From Tenodera sinensis (Eukaryota > Arthropoda > Insecta > Mantodea > Mantidae): DNA of 64,000 nucleotides. The translations under genes were made by a program, and so were the position numbers. Positions 35,175 to 47,121 of this stretch are shown one piece after another. The notes below the pieces were generated by a model. The model did not search any database, was not told the origin of the DNA, and was given only the letters and a program-made list of their open reading frames with translations. How positions within the stretch are numbered: position 1 is the stretch's first letter; each line of letters starts with the position of its first letter. The DNA lies in NCBI GenBank assembly GCA_030765045.1, contig CM060962.1, positions 211,345,636 through 211,409,635 of the forward strand, written 5' to 3'.

Positions 35175-36115
35175 TTGGTTGATGGTATAGTTGGTTATAC
35201 TTATTTGAATTTGCAGATCACCTGTTGGTACCAATCGTCATTAGTGAACAGGAAAATCCATGAGAATTGGCTTCCCAGATCCCTAGCCGAAGATTCGAAT
35301 ATATAGAAATAAGAAATGAATGTAAGGGAAGTAAAGTATCAGTTTTTTTAAACATCATTCTTTAAAACTATCGATTAAGTTCTATTGTGATTGGTCTGAT
35401 GTCACAATATTAGGAAACTACGGATTGATCCAATAGGGTATCACTGCATTGCGCCTTGTGATGTAGTTAAGCAGTCTTGCCAACAGGAGCCTTCTGCTTG
35501 GATTAACTCAAGTACCATCAAGCACCACCAGACGTTACCCCAATTGTCAATTAACCGAATCACAGCAACTGAAAATGCGGGTACGTTCGTTAACGTCTAC
35601 CCGCTGGGTGAGTCAGCCCACGTGGTCGTTATTACTGTTCCCAACAGTTGCCGTCAACTTGTCTGGCTTTTTCCCACAGTATTAAAATAGAAGTGGGCTG
35701 CTACTGATTCTCTAACAGACGTCAAGTAACACTTGATATCAACTTGACTTTAAATTCATATCGTATCCACTAGCTATAGCGAAGAGAATACTGATTTGCA
35801 ACAATAGAGTGAAGGACAGCGTTGCAGCATCATAGCCTTGTAGAAATCAAGGTGCAGCATCATTAAGAATTAAAATCAAATACTGCTGCCATTGTCTGTC
35901 TTAACCTTACCTTTTACGGGTTGCTCGTGTTCAAAATGCAGCTTTAAGAATCACTTCAGAATTCAAAATTAATAGGGGTCTGGTTTGAAACCGTCGAGAG
36001 CTAAAGCATAGTACCTATATGCTAATACAGAGCACTAAAACAATTTTACACTTAGAGCTGATAAAATAATAGCGAAGCTATTGCTGAATAAATAGGTATA
36101 GTTCTCAGGTGGTTT
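35175..36115. other. No feature recognised
   Basis: Unique-looking sequence, with no gene or shared repeat. Confidence 0.4.
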
Positions 36116-36119
36116 TCAT

Positions 36120-37010
36120 ACAGTTGTCATTCAATTTTCCCCAATGATATTTCAAGAGTATTTCGAAAATCGTATTTCAAAGTTCCAGCAGGTGTGTGTG
36201 CGTGTGTGTGTGTGCGCGCGCGCGCGTGGGGGGGGGGGGGGGGGGAGTTATGTGTTTAGAGTATAACTCAAAAGCCAAAAGTCGGTTAAAGTGAGTGAGT
36301 GAGTTGGGTTTAAGGACCCGTCGAAAGCTTAAGTTGGTTAAATGTTAACCTGATATAGTTCAGTGAATTCCAAGGATGACAAACGTTTTTCAAGAAAATT
36401 CCGTCACTCCAAGTTACCCTTTACAAGGTGAATTTTTTTTTTTTTCTTTTAATTTCTTAAAAATGACTCCACATGTTTAATATATTTGCATGATAAAACG
36501 TAAATTCTGAAATTTCTGTAAATAGTATGTGAAGTCCTCTTCTTTCTGAATGACTTTTGTATAATTGGTAAACTGTAAAAGATAAATAAAATCTTATTAC
36601 ACAAAACCTCCTACCTGCCGGTAGGGTGAGCTCGGCGCTACTTATAGGATGAGCTAATCCTGTAAGCGTGCTTCCAGAGAACTGCGATTATATTCATGTC
36701 AATTTTTTATTATATAATTTTATCTTTGGTTACGGTCAATGTTATTTTATCCATAACTATTCACTTCTGTCATCATCAACTTTTACACTTTGTTATGGTC
36801 TTTGTACACTTCAGTGGCTTTGAACTTACAAAACTACTCCCTCTAGTCTGAACATATTGTGTTTTACGGATTTGAATTTTCGAATACTTACACATTTTAA
36901 AGTGGCAAGTCGTTATTCGTTTTTCTAGAGAATGGAATTTCAAGGCCATCACAATGCAACCCGCTTTTTAAAAATTTGAATATCGCTTTGGCTTACTGCA
37001 TCCTTTTTAA
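36120..37010 (-). repeat. Repeat H, diverged, with (GT)n-(GC)n-G18
   Basis: It contains AACTCAAAAGCCAAAAGTCGG next to the microsatellite, CCAAGTTACCCTTTACAAGG, GACTTTTGTATAATTGGTAAAC and, after a gap, ATGGAATTTCAAGGCCATC. The microsatellite runs GT, then GC, then 18 G (36191-36245). A LINE tail is inserted at 36292-36337. Confidence 0.6.
36292..36337 (-). mobile_element. Very short LINE 3'-tail insertion
   Basis: On the minus strand TTTCGACGGGTCCTTAAACCC is followed by (ACTC)n. It matches the last bases of the full-length LINE (GTCGACGGGCCCCTAAACTCC plus a 4-bp tandem tail). It interrupts H between GTCGGTTAAA and AAGTTGGT, which are close together in other copies. Confidence 0.55.
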
Positions 37011-39201
37011 ACAGTAAGAATGATAGATTAATTTAATATATAAAGGGCATTTAAGGTGGTTTAACTGGGCAGATAATACAAGACACAATGAGTGTAATTA
37101 ATTACATTAGGCTCAGATGAGTTTGGTGTTCGTTGAGCTTAGTCATTCCACATTTACCTGCTCAGCAGAAGGGAAAAACCCCGTAGAAGCAAACCATAAC
37201 GGTAACTCGCCCAAACCAAAATTTAATACCGGGTCACGGGGTATATGAAATATACAAACATACTCGGCACTGAATAGAACTAAGCAACGTCTCTACATTT
37301 CTATGCTTATAATTACGGCATGGATGAACTTACGTATAAATCCAATGTCTTATAGAATTTAAATAAATCGGATGTGATTTAGAGAAATGACAAACGATAA
37401 CAGAATTATGAATGCAATTCACTTCGAACCAAGTATTGTCATATATCTATTCGCTGCATATTGCGTCTTTAAACACTTTGTATTCCCGAAATATGATTAA
37501 TTCATAAATGTTGACGATTTGGAAACCGCTAGAAATCAACAAACGTTAGATTACATATTCTATATGAGGGGAGTTTTTCACACAAGCTCTCTAGGAAGAG
37601 AGAATGAGCAGAAGGCAGAATGAACTATACTTTTCCCCCTTAGTTATTTAATTTTGTTAATACCCACCCAAAACGTCAGTTTCTGAAGCTGATAAGCTCC
37701 CAAGAAGTACTCTGAAAACATAAAAAGGCTAAGAGTTAAAAGTTAGGTATATACGGAGTATTAGGCGTTCAAAGCTTTTAACTCGAGTTTACAGAAGACC
37801 GACAAGTTCAGCCCAGAAATATTGTGGTTTTCTATTTACCTGAAGACACAAAAGGAACCTGGCAGAAGTTAAGTTTTTGATATCTCTTTACGAATTACAA
37901 ATATACCCAAACGCAAATTTTGCTCTTGGTCTACAGTGTTTCAGCTCGACTTTTTCGGGTTTATTTTGGAGCGACAACAAAGATAATCAACAATGTGAAT
38001 AAATGAAGTGAACGTTAACCAAAAGAATAAAGTTGACAAATCTCTCATCAAACTTCAGTACGGAAATAAGCTGTTTGAGGTTTCAATGGGCATCGAGGAA
38101 AGGCAAATACTTCCTATTCTAATGAGTAGGGTAACACGAGTACATTGAGCACGTATAATTAAACCTGTTTCAGTGAACCATATTACACACTTGTTTTTTC
38201 TACTGAGCTAACTACTGATGACGAAATGAAATGAAAACAAATGAAAAATTATTCTATATTTGCGCTTCAGTTGTGACAACTGATGATGCCAATGAACATT
38301 ATATTTTTTGAGCCGCTTAACATGCCATAAGACACATGAGGATCCCATCTTTTTCTTCTGTACTTTAAAAAACACGGCGTGGTTTCATTACATATAACTT
38401 GCATTTTATCGGAAACCACAGTAGGTATTTAAATCAGTGAATAACACTTCACAAATCGCTACATTAGTTTATTTTAATGTGTTCCACTAGACCTGTAGTA
38501 AAGGTGTCATTCTGGTCAATTAATCTTTGGAGAGAAAAAAAGTATATCCACAAATATTGATATATTTGTGATGTTATGCTTTAAATAATGTAAGTACAAT
38601 TTAAGTTAAAAGTCATACCCGCTGAATGGCTGCATTTTCAAACAAAGAAAACAATATTCATTGGGTGTGATTTATGTCGGAGTGTTTTCTAAGCAGCGGT
38701 TTGCTTTGGCAACATCAACATCTGCGGAGTCTGTCGTACAATGAATGTGTTAATTCACATAGTATTTAACTATTCACTTAAGTTTGGTTGTGAGGCGTTA
38801 GCCACAGAAAACAAACAAAAGTAAAATTTCGTCCATCTTCTGTTTAAAACCTTATGCACAATTGTTTTTCTGAAGTAGAACTCTTAACAAAAAAGAGACG
38901 AATCAGAGAAACCAACGTTCTAAGGATACTCTTCCAGTGTGATTTAGGGCCTCTAAAATTATAAGTTATGGTTACTGCGCTGGTCTGGGAAATTCGGACG
39001 TAAACTCTTTGTGAATCATTTGGAGAAGCGCGTGTTGAAACCTAAGGAACTCTTACGTAATACGAAATGCAATGGGCACTTGAATCATGCGTATTTATTG
39101 CCATTCTTTCACTTGCAACGGGATTAAAATGTTACCTTTTTCCCAATATCACTGTCAATATTGTATAATTATGTTTATTACTTGTGTTTTCTAAAACATA
39201 G
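37011..39201. other. No feature recognised
   Basis: About 2.2 kb AT-rich, without shared repeats or coding evidence on either strand. Confidence 0.45.
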
Positions 39202-39376
39202 CCCCCACAAGCCCCCCCCCCTCCCGTCCCCAATGTCTCAGGTTTGAAATAATGATAATCAAGATCATTTGAACAGCTAAGGTGGATATAACACGATATA
39301 CGTATATTAATGTAATGGAAATGGAAAGTCCCGTGGATGTTTCAAATCAGATTATCCCCACCCCCCACCCCACCCC
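39202..39376 (-). other. Two G-quadruplex motifs
   Basis: On the minus strand, 39376-39356 reads GGGG-T-GGGG-T-GGGGGG-T-GGGG, a canonical four-run motif with single-base loops. At 39231-39202 there are four G runs (4, 3, 10 and 5). The two are 125 bp apart in otherwise AT-rich DNA. Confidence 0.85.
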
Positions 39377-40678
39377 GAAAATACATGTTAAAAGGTGAAA
39401 TTGTGGTGTACTACTTGGGGCTTGGCAACGATGTGCGTGTGAAATTCTATTGTTGGAGTGTATTTAAGTGCTGCAGATTGTAAGCGCTGAACTTTCAAAC
39501 AAGCGACATGCAATTTGGCGTTACTAGGATCCTAACTACGAAGAACCTCAGACTAGCCGATTTTGATATCCTCTTACACAGAGGTAATCAAACTCCTTCC
39601 ATCCGGTATAACCCTATGGAACTTACTCAACAACGTACTATTTTTGACAGCTTCGTGTGAATAATCGAACTAGGAAGTTAACTCGTGCAGATGCAAATTT
39701 AACTTTTTTTTTCATATGGAAACTCAGTAGTGTTTTGTAAAGTTTCCGCAGTGAAATTGGTCCTTTGTTGTATAGCTTGCAATTTTATTTTTGGTACGAC
39801 TCGAACTTTCCGCGGCCTATTGGAAAGCTGATTGGACACTGTCCTATGATGATTATGAACCAGCAAATTAATTAGCTAATTTAGGCCACGCTCCTAGCTA
39901 TCAAACCAAACCCCTGTGATTACAGGTAATTTTAGCTCAGGTGAACATATTTCCATTTATAACACATTTATGAAACTATTCAATTTCATTTATGATTTTT
40001 TGCCACCGCCACCACCACGGCATGAGTCTTGTGGCTGGTTCAGTCTTCAACTTTTTAAGTGACTTCAATTTGTGTAGGTAACTGAAGCACTGTATGTTGA
40101 GATAGCGTTACACTGGATTATTATGGACCCTCTAAGTGTGATTACTACGATATCGATGTTCTTCGTGGGAAATTAGAAGCTCTCCCAGGCATCGACGAAA
40201 CGCGTGTTCCCATAATTGATTTTAACACTTCTCTTCCGCAGATAGTGTGGTACGGTATACTGTGTTAGTAGATCTTTCCTGATTCACCTCTTCGGGTTGG
40301 CCAGTATGGTGTTCAAACCGGAATGTTGGATTTAGATTTACCTATAATGTGTATCCTTTTGAGTTCTTGTTTTTAAAGACGATCATGTTTATTGTATGTG
40401 AGCTGCTATGAACAACCTGTTCATGGACCTCTTCATAATGTTGAATTCTTTCATTCTTGGTTCTTTTGCTGGTTAAACTCAAACACCGCTAGCGTGTCTG
40501 TTTCAAAGACGTTTCAGTGAACAGAGCCTTCCATTCATGCATTGTCTTGGTAAACGCTTTAAAGCTCATTCATTCAGCACACGATGGAGTGCTTAAGCGG
40601 AAATGTTCAATCTAGAGACCGCCAACTCCAAGGTCACTTTCGTGTGTATGTATGAATCATGGCAATCAAGGACAATAC
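39377..40678. other. No feature recognised
   Basis: Unique-looking sequence with no supported gene. Confidence 0.4.
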
Positions 40679-40688
40679 GGCACCAATA

Positions 40689-41259
40689 ATGGTTCCGCGG
40701 TAACGCATGAGCCTCGCATTCGGGAGGTCGTGGGTTCGATCTCCACGGACGACCTACCTGACCCATAGGCTTTTTCGGAGTTTCCCGGGTCATCAGGTGA
40801 ATGCAGGGTAGGTTACTTTCACCTCCGAATTTCCTCTCCCTCAATTTCACTAACTTCTTCATCCTTTCATCCGTTTGGTCTACTTCAGAGCAAAAAGTGT
40901 CAGCGGGAGTTCGGGTGCAGCATGGTGCGGACGAAATGCGTTGAGTAACTCCGTCCGGTCTCGAAAGCCGGGCTCCGGATCGTGTCCCACCTGCAGCCCT
41001 TGGGCCATTGAGGGACCCCTGCCGGCGGCATTCTGGCGAACCGGCGGGGGACCGGTGTACTGACTGGTGTCAGGGAGTTTGCAACTGGAAAAACGTAGGG
41101 ATCCATACTCTCTGCTGTGCCTACTTTCCTGTGGTCTGACCGCCCTCTGTCTCCTCTCGCCTCGCCCCTCCCGGGGACACCCCTTCGGCACACAGGTACA
41201 AAAGATCTGTAAGGTCGAAGTGCCTAAGTCCCCGTCCGCGTATGTTCTACTCCTACTAA
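40689..41259 (+). mobile_element. SINE-B copy 2, best preserved
   Basis: The tRNA-like head is GGTTCCGCGGTAACGCATGAG and GTGGGTTCGATCTCC. A body of about 500 bp is strongly GC-richer than its flanks and shares CCTCCCGGGGACACC...GGCACACAGGTACAAAAGA with copy 1. It is bounded by GGCACCAATA (40679-40688) and GGCATCAATA (41260-41269), a 9/10 target-site duplication. Open frames on both strands are GC-composition artefacts. At about 570 bp it is long for a simple tRNA SINE. Confidence 0.75.
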
Positions 41260-41269
41260 GGCATCAATA

Positions 41270-42562
41270 CGTATTTAGAAGCTTTGTTACACCCTTTTTG
41301 GTGGGTAACTTGCGCTGATCTGGTTGGAAGTAATACTACATTGAGCATTTTGCGACTTAAATTCTTTTAAGAAGGCGAAAAAGGTTGTGTCAAACATTAT
41401 AGATAAGTACACACAAGGCTGAAGGTGACGATAATCTATCACTGAAATGTTTAAAACCACTGAAGTAACAAATAAGTGGCAAGCCCAAAACAGGCTTCAA
41501 AGTTGGGTTACAAACAACGTGATGGTGATGATGACTGAGCGATGCCCACCCTATTGTCAGGTCAACACTATCTGAAGTTGCGCGAGAACCATGACGCTGC
41601 AACGGCGTCACTGTCAAACGGCTCTGTTTCGTCAGATTGTTACACTGTGGTGAACGCTAAGTGACACTTTAATTAAAAAAAGATTTGATAGCTTTATAAA
41701 CGCTTGAACAGAACCTATAATTGCAGTATTACTGCCAAAGTTAACTCAAAAGCTGAAGTGTCTACAATCCTTCACTATCCATTTTGGTTTTTATTATTGT
41801 TCGCCAAAACTTCATTGCTTCAAAATGGAGGAAGCTACGTTCGTAGAGCTCTATATACCTGACGTTCTACAATATATCTATCCTCCTTTACAAAAGATTG
41901 CTTCAAACAATGCATGACTTTCGTACAAAGGAATGTATCTTGAACTGGGAGCTTTGAATATTTATTTTAGTAATTTGTAACAGGTCTTGGAGCAACGCTA
42001 ATCACATACACACATTTTGTTTCGTAAACTTTGTGAAAATATAACAGTAAATGACAACATTAAAAACATTTACGCTGGCTACGTATTTCTTTCATATACA
42101 TAACTAAAGATCTCCATTCAAACACCATGAAACTACTACCTCTTCTTCATCTGATTATATTCCCCCTATGGAGGACTTACATGCCTAAGGTCAGATGCCT
42201 GCCACGGAGCAGATGAACCTATAGACCGGACAGAGTGAAGACCTGGAAGCGAGTGGTCAGTCCAGCATCAGGTTTGTGAGGAAGAGGATATGAATTGCAG
42301 GCGAAATGGATGATCGGAATAATAAGGAAACCACTGGGTATAAATACATTATTCATTTTATTTTTGCTATTTTGCTATATAGCTAGCAGCATCAGCATCA
42401 GCAGTAGCAGCAGCATTTATTCAGAAGAACGTCACCCTGTATCCCAGGCCTGGTCAACTGGTGCTCATGAGTGCAGCCTACTCATGGCCTTGTACTGAGA
42501 ACTGTATGTTCAGCAGGTAAAATGAAGGTCGCTCAAGGTATCCCGTGAGTCGCACAGGCCTA
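41270..42562. other. No feature recognised
   Basis: AT-rich. A short (AGC/ATC)n stretch lies at 42383-42415. No gene is supported. Confidence 0.4.
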
Positions 42563-42875
42563 TTTTATCCGGGGTGGTGTAAATTGCCTCCCAGGGTACT
42601 TTTTGTTTTTCCACAAGTGCGTAAATTGCCTCCCAGATGCCTCAGATGATGTACGTAAATTGACTCCGTGTCGCTGAGTATTTCACATTTGTAAATCCGC
42701 CACTGAATGGATTTCGGTTGGGATTACTTGTTCATGGAAAATGACGGCATGATGGATTTCTGTTGGTACTACTTCATTCTAAATGACGACATGATGGATT
42801 TCGACATGAAGCATTTAGGCACATTGTTCAAGAATGTAACAAACATAATTTAAATTTGCATTGCTCACGTGCATA

Positions 42876-43116
42876 CGCAGATTTTGAAGTGGCAATCCAC
42901 AAAGCCGTGAAAACAGTGTGGCCCTCTACGTTGAAGGATGTATATTTCATCTAGGTCAGGTTGCTACAGAAAAATTAAAGCTCTGATACTAAGTGCTGTG
43001 TATAAAGAAGAAGGAGAAAGAAGTAAGTTTCTTAGGTTATTCTTTAGATTTCCATTCCTGTAACCTGAAGATGGTGAATGCTTCGTAGATGTAATGGCAT
43101 TTCAACCAGAAGACGA
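42876..43116 (+). pseudogene. MULE transposase remnant, upstream part
   Basis: About 42876-42930 reads ADFEVAIHKAVKTVWPS. After a one-base shift GCIFHLGQ follows (42936-42959), the C-x2-H motif of MULE transposases that sits between the catalytic acidic residues. Stops follow (for example at 42984), then about 43030-43060 reads FLRLFFRFPFL and 43063-43116 reads PEDGECFVDVMAFQPED. The pattern agrees with the MULE domain order (A..F..A....FP....CxFHLGQ...F..L.FLP...). The N-terminal part, including the first catalytic aspartates, is not found upstream. The LINE is inserted directly after this segment. Confidence 0.65.
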
Positions 43117-43422
43117 TGGATGGATGGATGAATGGAGTTTAGGGGCCCGTCGACAACTAGGTCATTTGGGCCCTAGGTCAGAAAATAAAAAATATAAAAC
43201 TCGCCTAAAAACTGAAGTTTAAAATGGCAACTAAAAACGCAGACAGATAAAAACACCAAACGGCACATGAGTGCGCTAATTTAAAACTTGGTAAAACCAT
43301 TCATTAAAATGTGTAAAAGATCGAAGCTAAAACACATTAAAACTAAGCACTTAAAACACCAAAACGTAAAACACAAAATCCTATGTTAAAACGCTAAAAA
43401 AAAAATTTACACACTAAAAACG
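43117..43422 (-). other. LINE 3' UTR and tail
   Basis: AT-rich with repeated TTTTAA-type words. The terminal GGGCCCAAATGACCTAGTTG and GTCGACGGGCCCC are conserved in the truncated copy (33655-33700) and in the 46-bp insertion at 36292. This conservation suggests it is the part recognised by the element's reverse transcriptase during target-primed reverse transcription. Confidence 0.75.
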
Positions 43423-46400
43423 TTATACTTGCTTTGCGAACCCAATTTGTGCAACGAACCGCAGCGCCTTACAGGCAGACACAGGGTCGTCACCCAAAAT
43501 TGAGGCAAGCGTACACCCCAGGCCAACCGACTGGCGCTCACGAGCGTATTGCGGACAGTCTATAAAGATATGGGCCACAGAAAGTTGGATGTTACACGTA
43601 GGGCAGACAGGCGCCGGGTCGCCACGCAGATGGAACCCATGTGTCGCCCGTGTGTGACCTATCCTCAGGCGGGTGAGGATAACCTCAGCCCGCCTGGAGT
43701 CCCTGCAGGATGTCATCCAGGGATCTACGCTGTCTTTAATGGTCCGCAGTTGAGAGCCAGAGAATTCCTTCCATGACTGCTGCCAGATCGATAAAAGATG
43801 TCGACGGAAATGGCGCTGCACATCGACATATGGCACACTGTGTGTGGCAACATCCGGCAAACGGCAAGCAGTTTTAGCAGCCGCATCAGCTTTCTCATTG
43901 CCGGGTATACCCACATGGCCTGGGGTCCAGGTAAAAAGCAACTGGTATCCGCGCGAGAGCAGTTGCGAAATGAGAGCCTGTATTTTTAAAACGAATGCTG
44001 AGGTACCGATAAACTGGTCCAAGGCCTGAATGGCACTCAGAGAGTCTGAACAAATGATAAAATTGCCGGGAGCTGAGTTAGAAATAAAAAGTAAACAATA
44101 AAATATAGCAAACAGCTCGGCAGTAAAAACCGAACTATGGTCCGGAAGTCGGTACTGGTGCGCCTCGTCGTTACACACGAAACTACATCCCGTAGCTCCA
44201 CCCACCTGGGACCCATCGGTAAAAACCGGGGTGAAAGTCCGGTGGCGGCCCAGAAGTTCGGTGAACAGTTGGCGATACACCGATTGCGGGGTGGAAAGCT
44301 TAGCATAGCCTGAAAGCTCCAGGTCGAATTGCGCGCGCCGGAGTTGCCAAGGAGCAGAGCGTCCTAGAGAGAATCGCTCTACAGCAGGCATGCGGAGATC
44401 GTGTTTGTCAAGTAGTTCGCGGAACCGAATACCGCTTGGGCGCGATATAGTTGTGTTGCGCAGATAACGGTGAGCAAGGTCGGGACGCAGGACACATTTA
44501 AAAGAAGGATGACCCGGATGGGCTGCCAACCTTGCCACATACGAACACAATAAAATCGAACGACGGACCGACAGTGGTGGTTCTCCAGACTCAGCATACA
44601 GACACTCAACTCTACTGGTGCGAAACGCCCCAGTAGCAAGACGGATACCAGCATGGTGTACAGTATCTAAAAGACGAAGTTTAGAGGCGGACGCCGCGCC
44701 ATAGATAAAACTACCGTAGTCTATTTTTGACCGCACCAGTGATCGATACAATCGTAACATAACTGTACGATCACCGCCCCAAGAAACTCCGGATAAAAGG
44801 CGGAGTACTCGAAGTGAGCGATCGCAGGAAGCACGTAGTTGGCGAATATGGTACTCCCACGTCAGCTTACTGTCGAAGTGCAGGCCAAGGAACTTGAGGT
44901 GCGGAACAAACGGTAGACGTGTGCCACGCAAATAAAAATCAGGAGGAGGGTGTACGCCGCGAACTCGATGGAAGTGGATACATTGAGTTTTCGTAGGTGA
45001 GAACTGAAAGCCGGTGCGAAGGGCCCAGTCTGCGATTGATGTTATGGTCAGCTGCAGTTGACGCTCAATGTGCTCGAGATTATAAGAGCGATAGTAAATT
45101 GCAAAGTCGTCAACATACAGTGACATCGGGATTCCGCTACGAACAACATCAGCGATTCCGTTAATTGCTACGGCGAAGAGCGTGACACTCAGGATGGACC
45201 CCTGAGGCACACCATTCTCCTGAATCTTTTCCTGTGACAGGGTATTACCAATGCGGACACGAAATTTTCGAAGTCGTAAAAAGTTTAAAATGAACAGCGC
45301 TAAGTGACCGCGTAAACCGTAACCGTGCAGAGCACGAAGGATTCCATAGCGCCAGGTGGTGTCGTAGGCCTTCTCTAAATCAAAGAAGACACCCACGACA
45401 TGCTGCTTCAGCAGAAAGGCATTCTGGATGTAAGCCTCTAAGCGTGTCAGATGGTCGACGCTAGAGCGATGGCGACGAAAACCGCACTGAATGTTGGTGA
45501 GCAGGTTATGCGTCTCTAGCCACCACACTAAACGAGTGTTAATCATCCGTTCGAAGGTCTTACAAACAACACTCGTTAGGCAAATAGGGCGGTAACTAGA
45601 GGGAAGTGTCCTGTCTTTTCCAGGTCGAGGGATAGGGATAACAATACCCACTCGCCAGGAGGACGGAAAGACCTGCTCGTGCCAGATACGGTTATAAATA
45701 CCAAGCAGGAAAGACGAAGCCGAAGGTGGAAGGTGAAGCAGCATTTGTCGATGGATGTCATCTGGACCAGGAGAGGAATCTTTAGCAAGTGACAAAGAGT
45801 GCTCTAACTCCGCTACGGTAAAGGGTGCGTTGTACGGTTCAGTACAGTCACTACTAAAAGGAAGAACTATCCGCTCGGCGGATTCCTTGAGAGGTATAAA
45901 AGCTCTGTCGTAACTATTCGTTTGGCTAGTAGCAGCAAACGAAGTAGCAAGGGCGTCGGCGATATCCTGTTCGCTGGTGTAATGCGATCCGCTTATGGCA
46001 AGGCCGGGAATGATAGTCCGGCGACACTTGCCATACATGCGGCGAACAGCAGTCCACACCCTCTGTGCCGGAGTGCGACGGGACAGAGAAGAGACAAAAG
46101 TTTCCCACGATGTGCGTTTTGCACAGCGGAGGACAAATCGAGCCCTGGCACGAGAACGCTTAAAAGCTATAAAGTTCTCCTCCGTAGGATGTGAACTGAA
46201 GACACGCAGAGCACGCTTCCTTGCTTTAATAGCCAAACTACATTCCTCGGACCACCAAGGCACAGGAACGTGACGAGGTGTAGTAGAACCACGAGGAATG
46301 CTGGAATTCGCTGCGAGCAGGACAGAACAAGTAAAATATTCCACCAGTTCATCGATGGTGGGGAAGACATCGTTGTGAAGGTGAATGAGGGAACGAAATT

Positions 46401-47109
46401 TCCCCCAGTCAGCCTTGGAAATAATCCAGTGAGGATATCGTGTTGGCACAGGATGGAGAATAGATATGTGAATGCTAATGGGAAAATGATCACTGCCAAA
46501 GAGGTCGGAGAGCACCGACCAATCAAGGAGTGGCACCAGTGACGGACTACAGAAGCTCACATCTAAAGCGGAGTAGGTACCGTAGGCAGATGATAAAAAG
46601 GTAGGGGCACCAGTGTTTAATAGAAGTAGGCCAGACATATCACAAACGTCTGCTACAAGGCAACCACGAGCATCGTCAGTGTCGGAGCCCCACAAGGTGT
46701 TTTTGGCATTCAGATCGCCTAGAAGAAGAAACGGTGGCGGAATCTGTGCCAAGAGAGCCCGAAGTTCGTTCTCGTGTACGACACTGACCGGTGGCAGATA
46801 GACATTACAGATAGAGAAAGAAAGGCTCTGCAGCTGTACACGTACCGCTACAGCTTGGAGCGGCGTGTTTAGTGGTATGCTGGTGGCAGGGATGGAATTC
46901 GCCACCAGAATAGCAACACCACCGCTTGCCCGTCGATCAGCTGCAGAATCATGTCTAAAGGCCACAAATCCACGAAGATAGAGTGCGTGATGAGGTTGCA
47001 GATGGGTTTCCTGTAGACAGACGATAGATGGACAGCGTTGAGAAATTAGATGCTGTATGTCCGGAACACGTGCCCGGAACCCATTAACATTCCACTGGAT
47101 TATTTCCAT
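43423..47109 (-). CDS. LINE ORF2: endonuclease, reverse transcriptase, RNase H
   Basis: A 1228-residue protein. Residues 1-210 form an AP-type endonuclease: QWNVNG (N7), QETH (E34), LLLGDLNAKN (D132, N134), ALDVSF and GSDHFPI (D207, H208). Residues about 430-760 form the reverse transcriptase: SSPGPDDI, RPICLTS, FFDLEKAYD (D577), NGVPQGS and the catalytic YVDD (about 665-668). Residues about 960-1080 form RNase H: FTDGS (D965), FTAELFA (E998), SDSLSAI (D1022), TPGHVGIPGN.KAD (H1065, D1075). A C-terminal CPTC...H...C knuckle sits near 1168-1184 (C-x2-C-x7-H-x4-C). All catalytic residues seen are intact and there is no internal stop. It would nick target DNA and reverse-transcribe its own RNA. 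The start is the ATG 12 bases after the ORF1 stop. Residue numbers are hand counts, good to within one or two. Confidence 0.95.
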   Translation of the reverse strand: MEIIQWNVNGFRARVPDIQHLISQRCPSIVCLQETHLQPHHALYLRGFVAFRHDSAADRRASGGVAILVANSIPATSIPLNTPLQAVAVRVQLQSLSFSICNVYLPPVSVVHENELRALLAQIPPPFLLLGDLNAKNTLWGSDTDDARGCLVADVCDMSGLLLLNTGAPTFLSSAYGTYSALDVSFCSPSLVPLLDWSVLSDLFGSDHFPISIHISILHPVPTRYPHWIISKADWGKFRSLIHLHNDVFPTIDELVEYFTCSVLLAANSSIPRGSTTPRHVPVPWWSEECSLAIKARKRALRVFSSHPTEENFIAFKRSRARARFVLRCAKRTSWETFVSSLSRRTPAQRVWTAVRRMYGKCRRTIIPGLAISGSHYTSEQDIADALATSFAATSQTNSYDRAFIPLKESAERIVLPFSSDCTEPYNAPFTVAELEHSLSLAKDSSPGPDDIHRQMLLHLPPSASSFLLGIYNRIWHEQVFPSSWRVGIVIPIPRPGKDRTLPSSYRPICLTSVVCKTFERMINTRLVWWLETHNLLTNIQCGFRRHRSSVDHLTRLEAYIQNAFLLKQHVVGVFFDLEKAYDTTWRYGILRALHGYGLRGHLALFILNFLRLRKFRVRIGNTLSQEKIQENGVPQGSILSVTLFAVAINGIADVVRSGIPMSLYVDDFAIYYRSYNLEHIERQLQLTITSIADWALRTGFQFSPTKTQCIHFHRVRGVHPPPDFYLRGTRLPFVPHLKFLGLHFDSKLTWEYHIRQLRASCDRSLRVLRLLSGVSWGGDRTVMLRLYRSLVRSKIDYGSFIYGAASASKLRLLDTVHHAGIRLATGAFRTSRVECLYAESGEPPLSVRRSILLCSYVARLAAHPGHPSFKCVLRPDLAHRYLRNTTISRPSGIRFRELLDKHDLRMPAVERFSLGRSAPWQLRRAQFDLELSGYAKLSTPQSVYRQLFTELLGRHRTFTPVFTDGSQVGGATGCSFVCNDEAHQYRLPDHSSVFTAELFAIFYCLLFISNSAPGNFIICSDSLSAIQALDQFIGTSAFVLKIQALISQLLSRGYQLLFTWTPGHVGIPGNEKADAAAKTACRLPDVATHSVPYVDVQRHFRRHLLSIWQQSWKEFSGSQLRTIKDSVDPWMTSCRDSRRAEVILTRLRIGHTRATHGFHLRGDPAPVCPTCNIQLSVAHIFIDCPQYARERQSVGLGCTLASILGDDPVSACKALRFVAQIGFAKQV

Positions 47110-47121
47110 AGTGAAAAAGGA

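Noticed and set aside
40875..41318. Overlapping frames of 62-103 codons on both strands
   Set aside because: They lie in the GC-rich body of SINE-B copy 2, where stops are rare in all frames.
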